A DNA stretch of 64,000 nucleotides from Dipylidium caninum (lineage: Eukaryota > Platyhelminthes > Cestoda > Cyclophyllidea > Dipylidiidae): assembly GCA_017562135.1 (NCBI GenBank), contig QEYB01000026.1, positions 248,001-312,000 on the forward strand, given 5' to 3'. The position numbers and the translations under genes are program-made. Below the pieces are notes generated by a model that was not told where the DNA came from, did no database searches, and saw nothing but the letters and a program-made list of their open reading frames with translations. This document shows, one piece after another, positions 1 through 9,891 of this stretch (positions are counted from its first letter, which is position 1; every line of letters starts with the position of its first letter).

Positions 1-719
1 CCATTCCTAGCGTCACTAGCAAACCAGATAACTTCAAATGGCAGGGCGGCCCCTCCAGGCTCAGAAGCAGAGAGAGAGATGTTGAAGTCAGAGCTATATA
101 AAGTAGTTCTTGCAGTGGGAGGTCGTGAGTTGCACATCCATTGGCCTAACGTGCCTTCGGCTCTGCCCAAGCAACCCCTCTTCGTGGCCCCCATCGCGGT
201 TGAATTCGGCGACCCCAGCAGTCCGCTACACCAAGTAAGCTGCCATCATTTCCCTATCCTCATAGCATCTTTACGTGACAATTGGATACGAACTGGAAGT
301 GTGTATTCTGAAAACCTTTCCACTAAACTCTTAGATTAAGACCTAAAATCAGCATTAATGCGTCTTTCGAAATGAGTTTGATGAGACATTATCACCCATT
401 CTTTTCAACAAGCACACGATTATTTTCCCACGCTTTACATATTGTACCCCTTTCCTAACACCGTCATAATTGATTCTCAGGCTCGTGAGGCAATCTTAGA
501 GCGATTCGAAACGTCTACTTTTGTAACTTATGGAATCATAAAAAAGAAGCTCGCAGATGCTGGTCTCAAGATCCCCGATAACACGCTACGGGCTACGATT
601 AAGGTATTTGCAGGCCTTAGCAACATGGTTTTTTTTTAATTAATACGAGTTTTCTTTTGTAGAGATACTGTGTTTACCGTTATTCAAAGTACTTTCTGCG
701 GTTTACAGTTAATTATTGA
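1..719 (+). CDS. 3' end of an unidentified gene (three exons, truncated by window edge)
   Basis: Three phase-0 coding pieces join cleanly: 1-234 (open from the window edge, donor GTAAGC), 481-603 (acceptor TTCTCAG, donor GTATTT) and 663-719 (acceptor TTTTGTAG, stop TGA at 717-719). The joined tail is about 137 residues. It contains a proline-rich stretch (HWPNVPSALPKQP) and a charged helical block (ILERFETSTFVTYGIIKKKL) that reads like a winged-helix DNA-binding or protein-binding fold, ending in an aromatic/basic tail (CVYRYSKYFLRF). I do not recognise the family with confidence; the C-terminal winged helices of an RNA polymerase III subunit of RPC5 type are one weak possibility. The gene lies upstream of RAD17 on the same strand. 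The exon structure is better supported than the identity. Confidence 0.5.
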
Positions 720-1695
720 ATGTGATTTCAAGAAAAATGTCAGAAAAAAGTTTTATTTTGTAACTATATTTGCCGGAGATGATGTCGCTGTAAATCCATA
801 TGTATTAAGTCTACGAACATGGTATTCATTAATGAGAAAACATACTCATGAGAGTCTTTATTTCCTTGGTACTCAAAGACACAGCATCCGGAAAAACTGT
901 TGAGGGGACAGAAAGATCCAAAGGTGTTATGGATGGTTGCAACTTGGCTAATTTGTTTGGTAACTAGAACCTCGTGAAGGATAAAAGTAATAAATTACTA
1001 ATAAGGTTTTTAGAGTTTCTTGACGTTGTTTCGTCAATTCTATGACTCTTTGCTTGCCTGCCTTTCGAACGCTGACCAAATGTTCTAAGAGGGAATTGAT
1101 AGTTTCAATGTTTTCCATCCTGAAGGGGAGAAAGATTAGGGTTTTTTTCAGACAGCCCAGTACGGGCGCGTAGGACTCGAGTTTTTAAATAGTCGCCATG
1201 GTCGTGGAAAGGTATGCTCCTCGAGTATGTGCATTAAAGTCTGGTCTCGAACGCATGTATACTTGGGGGGTTTAGGGGGATTAGATCGAAGAGGGATAAT
1301 TGGTCAGGGAGCTGATGATTGGTGCTTAATGCGGATATCGTCGCGCCTAGGGAAACGGTTACCGATGGCCAGTCGACCCAAACGAGCTCCACAGGGCCGT
1401 GAGCGGGCTGCCTTGCTAATTGATTGTTTGCGATGAGCCAATCAACATTGGCTGGTTATTTTAAACAATTGGATATGGAATTGAAATTTCCTCTGTGTTT
1501 TATTATAATAATTGTGTAAAGGCATTGGTTGTGATCTACGATCAATGCGCGCTGGAAGGGACACTTGTGGGTAAAATGACGCATATGGATTTCCCTTATG
1601 ACAAGTAAGACATAGCCATTTTATGCTAAGAAGTTATTGGTGCAAAAATTATATGCGAAAAATCAAACCATTTTTTCTTTGACGAAACGGTTTTA
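720..1695. other. spacer between the unidentified gene and RAD17
   Basis: No gene is supported here. The stretch 1150-1440 is more GC-rich than its flanks and holds an ATG in good context near 1198 followed by a GTATGC donor-like site, so an upstream RAD17 exon or 5' leader could lie here. The reading frame of the first recognised RAD17 exon stays open upstream of its ATG back to about 1630. No tRNA-like structure was seen. Confidence 0.3.
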
Positions 1696-4473
1696 ATGAA
1701 CAATGAGTTTGTGAACACACCTTGTGCTGGTGACCCGCCGTGTGAGTTTCGTCGCATGGCCGTACGGCATGTCTCATTCGGTAAAGTCGGTGGTGCCGCG
1801 GAATTGTGGTATAGTAATCTCCCTGGCCAAAACATTTTGAGATCTGGAGGCTCTGTGGAGCTTTGGTCCGACCTTTACAAGCCTGAACATGTCGTAAGTG
1901 GTATTCGAAATCGTTGCTTTCACTAGAATGAAGTAGCTATTCACCGTGACAAGCTTCGCGAAGTTACGGAAGCATGTACGACACTTAAATCCCGATCAGG
2001 GTGCGTCGTACTTCTTACCGGTCCTCCAGGGAGCTCCAAATCTTCGTGTTTGTTGACCGTCTCTCGGGGATTGGGCTTTCTGCCTCCTCTTATATGGGAT
2101 GAAAATGACTCGGAGGATGGTGACACTACGTCTAGTGAAATGCAACGTTTCGAGGAATTTTTATTGAAATCTACTCGCTATTCATTTATTGGTGTTACTT
2201 CCACCCTTCCTCTTGAAGATCGCACCTCAGACAAATCAGTGACATCTCTACAGTTAATTCTCATCGAGGTACGTTCACGAAAATTTCTTGTGCAAGTCAG
2301 CAACGATTTACTAGTGTCTTGTTTAGAGCTTTTTTCCGGTCTCGTTTTTCATTGTGGATTCTTATTATTCTCTCTTTCTTTGAAAGAACATGCCGTCTGG
2401 ATTCATTGATAATCCGAAGCGCTTCCATGATTGTCTTATTTTGGTTTTGTCTAACATCGTGGTGCCAACTTTACTTGCCTTTGTGCTCACGAAGTGCTCG
2501 TCAAGCAACAATATTGGGAACCCAGTTACGTACAGTTTTGAAACCGCGACTATAAATAAACTTTTTCCTTCGTGTCTTAAAGAAGATCTTGGTATTCGCC
2601 ATATTGAATTCAATCCGTTAGCGCCTTCGATAATGAAAAAGGCCCTTTCCCGTATTGTTACACTTGTTTCTAGTGAGGTAAATTTACTTCGCACATCTGA
2701 TAGTCTACCTTGGTTCTCCGTGTCATTTATTTACTGGATGAATTTTATTACCACTACTTTTTAATTTAGGTTGGCATATTTGCGCCACCGAAATCATTTC
2801 TTCAACGGCTAGTTGATTGTAGCTCTGGGGATATTCGTTTAGCTATCAATAACCTGCAGTTCATTCTCATGTCAGGTGTGTTTTCTTTCTTGTTCCTACC
2901 CACCCTGTTTAAAATCACATTAGTTTACTTGACCAAATATAGTGCGATTTCTAATGCCAATATTCACAAACCTATACGATTTCTCACCATGCCTATTGTT
3001 TCCGACTTAGGAACGCGATCCAAAGGGAACCTACATTTTGACGATGATCCGTTTAGGAAAAGCGCAGGAATTGCCTTGTTCCATGCTTTGGGGAAGATCT
3101 TGCATGCTAAACGTATGATTTATCTCTTGACAAGAGATTTTCACTCACTTATCTTGCTATAGGACTTGGCGATCCTACACCTAGCAGTGAAACTCTCATT
3201 CCTCCACATCTGCAAATTTGGCAGCGGCCACCCTTGTCCTTTAACCCCGAGGTGTGTATAAAACTATATTTTACGCCAAGCTGTTTTAATAGTATACATT
3301 ACTTAGATTAATGGTTACACCCTAACCCTGGTGTTTTACTTTACCTTATTTCATTACCTAGTTTTAACCGAATCCTTTAGTCAGTATTAGATCAGAGTGG
3401 CCTTTCCGGCGATGATGTGGTAGCCTGGTTGCACGAAAACTACTTGGACTTTCACGATTCTCCGGCGACATCTTTCGAGGCACTCAAGTGGGTCAGCTCT
3501 CAGCTAGGGTGGGCTGACGCCCATCTCTCCGGGGGCATGAATTGGCGTCTCGGGCTTACTCCTGCTGCGGACCGAAATTCTTCGTCCCTTACTGCCTGTA
3601 CAGCTGGAGACCACTATGCCGCAATGGCAGTGGCCAGGGCCATCGCTATTCGGCTTCCGTCCAGAGACTGTGGAACTAGGGTTAGCCGGTTTCGACCGCT
3701 GAAAGCGCCCCAATCAAAACTTATAGAGACGCGACGACGAGATTTGCTAAATACATTAAGGAGCTACTGTGAATTATCCGTTGAGAAGCATGGAGCCAAG
3801 AACATTCTAATCGGAGGGTTTGATTGGGTTCTCCTCGACAGACTTCCCACTGAATTGGCCATTCTCGGTCCTAAGATGCATGGTAAACCTTATATTGACT
3901 GACATCCTTGAAAGGATCATATCTAACCGTTTCGTTGAGAACCACTTAGTCTAATTTGAAGTGCAGTTACCTAGCGAGCAGGAAAGAAGTATTCCCATCC
4001 AATTCACACTCTTTGAAGTAAAATTTTATTCTTATAAAGTAGGTTGTAGTTAAAATTTTTCGGTTCATCTTCCAATTGATTGATATTCATCTGACAAAAC
4101 ACCAGCGCAATTTTCCTGTGATGTAAATCAGATCGCATTCGCGGCCGACTGCTTCACATATCTGGATTTAAAACCACTTTTTTTATATAACCAAATTTAA
4201 AACTGTTAGTTATACGTGTAATCCACCCAGTTTATTTTTTTCCCATGTTTTTTTTTGTCACAGATGAGGTTAAATTATTTTCTTCAATGTGCTATTTTCA
4301 AAAACTCAATGAAACCCGAGGAAGTGGTATCCGATTGATCAGATCGGGTCGCGGCGCAAATTAAAAGAAAAAGTACAGGCAGAGCTTTTACGACGGAGCC
4401 ATCTGCACATTGTGATGGTGATGACAATCTCCCTCCAGAGGTTTGTATCGAAGAAACTTTTAGCGACGAATGA
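1696..4473 (+). CDS. RAD17: RAD17, checkpoint clamp loader large subunit
   Basis: RAD17 joins RFC2-5 to load the 9-1-1 clamp onto damaged DNA in the nucleus and so activates ATR signalling. Exons, all phase-compatible: 1696-1893, 1927-2268, 2387-2677, 2770-2875, 3011-3112, 3163-3251, 3381-3882, 4264-4326, 4379-4473; about 595 residues against about 680 in human. Visible landmarks are LWSDLYKPEHV before the AAA module, a Walker A region GPPGSSKSS (about residues 98-106), a Walker B-like LILIEN (about 176-181), FNPLAPSIMKK, the sensor-2 segment SSGDIRLAINNLQF (about 295-308), FHALGKILHAKR and the C-terminal RFRPLKAPQ block. The tail DDNLPPE followed by CIEETFSDE resembles the acidic vertebrate C-terminus. 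The Gly before the Walker A lysine is Ser, and the Walker B acidic pair reads EN. The ATG at 1696 is the first good start; an upstream exon is possible. Reading through the 52-nt intron 4327-4378 would give an alternative stop at 4362-4364. Confidence 0.9.
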
Positions 4474-6589
4474 ATGATCAGTACACAATTCAATCACCCA
4501 CACCTCTTGCAATGTTATCACGATACCTGTACATGCTTGAATCCATGTTTTTCTGAGTTTGATTGGTTTTGAACCTGGAACAACACGGAAAATTGGGTGG
4601 CGATGTCGCTTAACAGTCTGTCCAATAAGAGCCTGGGGGCGAGCAGTAGAATTTTTTCCGTGTAAAGTTCAGCCGTCACAAACGTTGAAATTGCTACGAC
4701 AGTATCTTGTCATAAAACACTGAAACAAGTGAAAATATATCCTTGGACGATTAATGTGATTCTATGCACAAAAGAAGTAGTTGGGAGCAGATGGGGAATG
4801 AGAAAAGATTAAATACGAAAGTGGTCATTATAACTCAAGAAAAGAGTTATTGAGGAAGTTTCGGTACGACAATAATCACTAGTTATGGTAGTAAGTAGCA
4901 CGCTGGAGTCAGAGTGTATGGTTGGTGAGAACACGGTGTGACTGGTGATGGTGCGTTAAACTGATCGATGTTATCTCATCCGAAACGGTAATATCGAACT
5001 CGATAAAAAAACGCATAGGAAAACTGGAAGACCAAGCTTTTGCATATTTAACCATAAAACGATGCAATGCTAGTTAAAAAACGCAATGTTTTTCAAGCAA
5101 AAACCGCACAGACATTACCAGGGGCGCCTATAGTTGACCAACAAAAGAGACATCGATTAAAGCCGATCAGAAAAGTCGAAAAATGATGGTTAAGAGACTC
5201 CTTTGGTTCCAAGCAGGGCTGTGATTTATTAGTTCAACAAACTCACACCTGCTTGGAACGTAGGGCATCCCGAAGCGGAAGCCTAAGCAGGCAGTAACGC
5301 ACTTGATTTAATAAAAGAGACGAGGAGCAAAGTACAAAAAAATATTTACAACTTTAAAACAGCCAAAATCAAAAAGAGAAGGGACAGGACTGGGGGACAG
5401 TCAGTAGCCCAAACAACGCGCAGGGTTAGGGGCATAAAAATGTTACAATCAAACAAACAAAAAGTACAGTCAACTTCATACACCTATATGCACCGAAAGC
5501 GATTATTTATACTTTACCTAGATTAGGAATTAAATATGCACAACATTCATTAAAAAAGAAGGATAGAACAAGTTAACGCAGCTGAGGCGAAAATTAAGAA
5601 GAAGTGAAATGCAATTGATTTTAATACCATTACCGTATTACCACACAGGCCTTAATATCAAAAACAACTTATGGGACAATGGCGTGAAATGCGTAGGCGC
5701 AAATATTAATCGAAAAATAATCGGGCTAATCGCAAATGTTTAAAATGGGAACGAAGGCCCACTCTTCTGGCATCGAGAGGCATTAATACAATAGTCACCT
5801 CGTTATGGTAAGATTCAGGACATCAATATATTCCAGCATCACTGCCTTTTATTCGATGCAAGGAATCTTAGCATTTCTGCTACACTTCAAAATTTCTATA
5901 CGCTGCGCGCAGGGAACAAAGTTGTTCATCGCGAGGCGTTTGATATTTGATCCTGGACGATTCGTATTGTGTCGAAAACACCAATTATGAATTATGTTGT
6001 CTAACTGTGCGATTAGCCTCATCACATCGCTATTAGCGTCCCCAAAACAAATTTTTTGAAATTTGTCAGTTTGTTAACGTGCATTTGAAACCTCTCTCAT
6101 TAATCAGAAAGGCATTTAAAAATTGCTCAAACTTTTACAGAAATTATTTAAGTTGCCTTTCGTTAAAGGCTTTACGGTAGCCCTTATAGAAGCTACTCAT
6201 TCCCTGATTTTAGTGAGATATTTTCTGTATCTATTTTATGTTATCCGAACTATCTTGAGGTGTGTATTTGAAAATTTGCCTGCGCAGCCGCCAATTTATC
6301 GCTACGTGCATTTTTGTCGGTCGTCATGGTGCGTGTACTATTGGTTTTTATCGCGCTTTTAAGCATTGGGTGATGATTTTGCTTTTTTGAGCTTTATTCG
6401 TCCCATGTTAATGGTTGCTCCACGCTCACTGAGTTGTTCAAATGACTTCTTTATATTTTCTCGGTAGGTGCTTCTGCCTAACTCTATCTTAATCCACTGT
6501 TGTCCTAGTTTTTCTTCCGTAACTGCGCTTATCTGCGGCACTCGAATTAGAAGTGACATTTTTGTAGAAAATTGCTTTTATCTTTTTAG
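4474..6589. other. intergenic region between RAD17 and CCT2
   Basis: No coding gene is supported. From about 4700 to 5750 the + strand is strikingly A-rich, and from about 5950 to 6590 it turns T-rich. Elsewhere in this window introns and leaders are T-rich on the sense strand, so the A-rich part could derive from minus-strand transcription. A perfect 12-bp inverted repeat sits at 5206-5259. The right end holds the leader and last 3' splice site of CCT2 (TTTTTAG ending at 6589), and an ATG followed at once by a GTGCGT donor at 6326-6328. Confidence 0.4.
5206..5259. repeat. perfect 12-bp inverted repeat, 30-nt loop
   Basis: The left arm GTTCCAAGCAGG (5206-5217) is the exact reverse complement of the right arm CCTGCTTGGAAC (5248-5259). 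The loop contains TTTATT at 5225-5230, which is AATAAA on the minus strand. It could form a hairpin in RNA from either strand. It lies in an A-rich spacer with no gene. Function unknown. Confidence 0.7.
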
Positions 6590-8577
6590 TTTGCTCTTCA
6601 ACCCGTCCAAGTTTTAAACCCCGGTGCTGATGAAGAGAAAGCTGAGACAGCGCGTTTGGTAAGATGGGTATTTTTTGTCATCTTTAGTCTTCTTTTATGG
6701 GTGCCATCGCCATTGGTGACCTTGTTAAAAGCACTCTTGGACCAAAAGGCATGGATAAAATACTTCTGTCCGGGGAAAATTTTGAAGTTACCAATGACGG
6801 CGCCACCATTCTCAAATCGGTCGGTGTTGATAATCCTGCGGCTAAAATCCTTGTTGGTTTGTTGCTCTTCTCCTGGGAAATATGTTTCTAGAAATGAGCA
6901 AGGTTCAAGACAACGAAGTTGGTGATGGTACTACTTCCGTCACCGTCCTGGCCTCTGAGCTTCTTCGGGTAATTATATATTCCTGTTTCGCCATATTTAT
7001 TGTCGTTTTCATTTGTTACAGGAAGCAGAGACACTTGTATCTTCCAAGCTCCATCCTCAAACTATTGTATCTGGTTGGCGCGAGGCTACGAAGGTCGCTC
7101 TAGAAGCGTTAGAAAAATCTGCTGTTAGTCATCCAGGAAATGAATGTGATCGTCACAAGGACGACAGATTTCGGGAACAACTTCTGAGAGTCGCAAGAAC
7201 AACTTTAAGCTCGAAATTGTTGTCCCATCACAAGGAGCACTTTGCGAAGTTAGCTGTTAATGCCATTCTTCGTTTAAAAGGTAGTGGAAATCTGGAAGCT
7301 ATTCAAGTATGTTTAATGAACTTCTTTATTGCTTATCTGGAAACCAACTCTTGTCAACACCCAGTTATTTTGTTGCCGTAGGTCATTCAGAAGCTTGGTG
7401 GGACTCTTTCAGATTCCTACTTAGATGAGGGATTTCTTCTGGATAAAAAAGTTGGTGTGAACCAACCAAAACGTATTGAGAAAGCAAAGATTCTTATCGC
7501 TAATACGCCAATGGATGCTGATAAGATTAAAATTTTTGGTTCAAAGATCCGCGTTGATGCTATTTCAAAGATAGCAGATTTGGAGATCGCTGAAAAGGAG
7601 AAAATGAAAAATAAGGTTGAAAAAATTCTCGGCCACGGTTGCAATGTATTCATCAATCGTCAATTAATCTACAATTACCCTGAACAACTCTTCGCAGACG
7701 CTGGTGTAATGGCTATTGAACACGCCGATTTCGAAGGCGTCGAGCGCCTGGCCCTTGTTACTGGAGGAGAGATTGTTTCTACCTTCGACTCTCCCGAGAC
7801 AGCCAAGCTGGGTCAATGTGATCTCATCGAAGAAGTAAGTGGAAGATAATTTAGGGACCACTCACTGTTTTGCTGCCCGACTTGTCTATGTCTATGCTAC
7901 TGTTTAGACCACAATTGGAGAGGACAGACTCATCAAGTTTTCAGGTGTTGCTCTCGGCGAAGCCTGTACAGTTGTTCTGCGTGGCGCCACAAATTCTATT
8001 CTTTCAGAGGCGGAACGCTCCTTGCACGATGCACTGTGTGTTTTGCAGCAGACTGTGAAGGATCCACGCACAGTATGTGGTGGTGGTGCCATGGAAATGG
8101 TCATGGCTGAAGCCGTTGCAAAAGCCGCTGCATCAACGCCCGGCAAGATGGCCATTGCGATGGAGGCTTTCGCAACTGCTCTGCGACGTCTCCCTTGTAT
8201 CATTGCAGATAACGGAGGATATGATAGCTCTGAACTTATTTCTCAACTCAGAGCTGCTCATGCTACAGGCTGCAGGAATATGGGTCTCGGTAGGCTATAA
8301 TTCAAGTTACATTCGTCTAATGTGGGATTTGAGCATTCTATTACCCTGCTTTCATGCGAGTTCGTGGTTCTGAACCATTTTAAACTTATTATTGTTGTGT
8401 CCGTTTATAGATATGGAGCATGGACAAATAGCCGATATGGAGGTCTTGGGGATCACTGAATCTTATAATGTTAAACGTCAAATGATCATTTCAGCATCTG
8501 AGGCCGCTGAAATGATAATCCGGGTGGACGATATTATGAGGGCTGCTCCACGCAAACGCCAAAATACGCGCCCCTGA
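6590..8577 (+). CDS. CCT2: CCT2, T-complex protein 1 subunit beta (cytosolic chaperonin)
   Basis: This is the beta subunit of the hetero-octameric TRiC/CCT ring, which folds actin, tubulin and other clients using ATP in the cytosol. Exons: 6590-6658, 6688-6856, 6892-6968, 7022-7306, 7382-7834, 7908-8289, 8411-8577 (TGA); about 533 residues plus an initiator, matching the family's usual 535. Diagnostic segments are [41 protein letters not shown], the ATPase motif GDGTTS (about residue 91), [50 protein letters not shown], the C-terminal [17 protein letters not shown] and [10 protein letters not shown]. Introns are tiny, one only 29 nt (6659-6687). The first exon has no ATG: it starts with TTT in phase 0 after TTTTTAG. 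The start may come from an ATG-only exon at 6326-6328 (donor GTGCGT) or from a trans-spliced leader AUG. Identity is secure; only the first residue is open. Confidence 0.97.
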
Positions 8578-9891
8578 GAGGCATTTAAATCGTTATAAGT
8601 TTTGTGTCAAGCAGGCCTTTTTCCGAGTTTTACTATGTGTTACATCTGGCTTCTTGTTTGGGGTGGTGGGTCTGGTTGGGTGGGCCTGTCGCTTTCGCAG
8701 GTGGGGTTTTGTTTGTGGCACCAATGCAGAGTGGGGAGGTGCAACATCTATGCTTTTTGTGTAAGGGTGGCGATCAATGTACGGAGCGTTGATCAGGCGG
8801 CCTTGGTGTGCAGGCATGGGTAGCTTGAGGTGGTTGAATGTGAATTTCTACCTTAAAATATTATTGGTTTGGAGTGTGAGTGTATCAGTTTGCGATCTTG
8901 TGCGGCTAGTTTACGTTGCTATCAGGGTAAGACGCTTTGTTTATGTTCATGGGTGCCTTCGCTTTTTTGCATTAGACCGTTCCGTACTCCGCGTTTAGGA
9001 AGATCATTTCAATTCCAAGCAATCGTTACTCCCCATGCTTCTAAAGTCTTAACCCCTTTTCTAGTACCATTAGCACTCAAGCCTTACATTACCAAATTTT
9101 TGAAATGGCACCGGTAGTTATTCCTATTCCTCCATATCGAGGAGGACGTGTCTCAACGTATATGCAGGCGACCACTACTGGTCGCCACAGAACAAAATCC
9201 TCTCCTAGGTCCAAAGCTGCCCTTGAAGACATTCACGTTCACCAAACCAACTGAACTCCAACTACAAAGCAATGAAGTTAGCTGTCCGATGGGGGCTGAA
9301 CCGAGGTTTTGGCTCCCACTTTTTACCCATTTGTCAGGTTGCGGAACAGTGCAGAACCTCCCCGACTCGATGTTCCGAACACTCTCCAGTAGAATAACGG
9401 CCACCAACGAAAGGATCACGGGACTCTCCTCACCCATTGAAGAACTGCAATCTCCCGCCGACAAAGCTGTTAAATAATATTTCAACTTGGTTTTGACCAC
9501 TTCCGAAAGGGAACAACTCATATTCTCGAGGTTTGCAACTGCTCAACGCGGCAACAAAAACTCGGTAAATCAATACAACTACGACGCCGAGTAACGCACC
9601 TACCAATTCATCAACCACCACGAAACTCATAAAAAAGTGACTAACAGAGGGATTGGCATATCAGGTCCGAGCTAACAAGAAACGCGAGCAACCGAGTCAC
9701 TACCGCCGGAATATGCCCAAACTCACATCACAACCGAACATGATATCCGAACTGGATGATCTAACTTAGCTGTTTTAGTTACTTGGATTCCCATTCCAAA
9801 TTTTTTCTCTATCAACGTATAAGCTTGTAGCAAAGGAGGATTTCGGTTGTATATACATTAGAAACTGTTTCTACGTCAAACAGAGTCCAAA
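8578..9891. other. spacer between the convergent CCT2 and separase genes
   Basis: CCT2 (+) and separase (-) converge here, so the region must hold both 3' UTRs. No canonical AATAAA was obvious for either gene. A GT-rich stretch follows the CCT2 stop (8600-8960). At 9148-9477 there are overlapping open frames on both strands. The + frame has a coding-like segment (SSRITATNERITG, SPIEELQSPADKAVK), but I see no splice context and no family, so I do not call a gene. Confidence 0.35.

Noticed and set aside
1150..1440. GC-richer block considered as an RNA gene
   Set aside because: No tRNA A/B box, no recognisable rRNA or snRNA core and no clear fold; more likely leader sequence of RAD17.
9148..9630. 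Overlapping open frames on both strands between CCT2 and separase, considered as a retroelement gag relic
   Set aside because: No zinc knuckle, protease or reverse-transcriptase motif, no flanking repeats, and the frame is broken at 9477.
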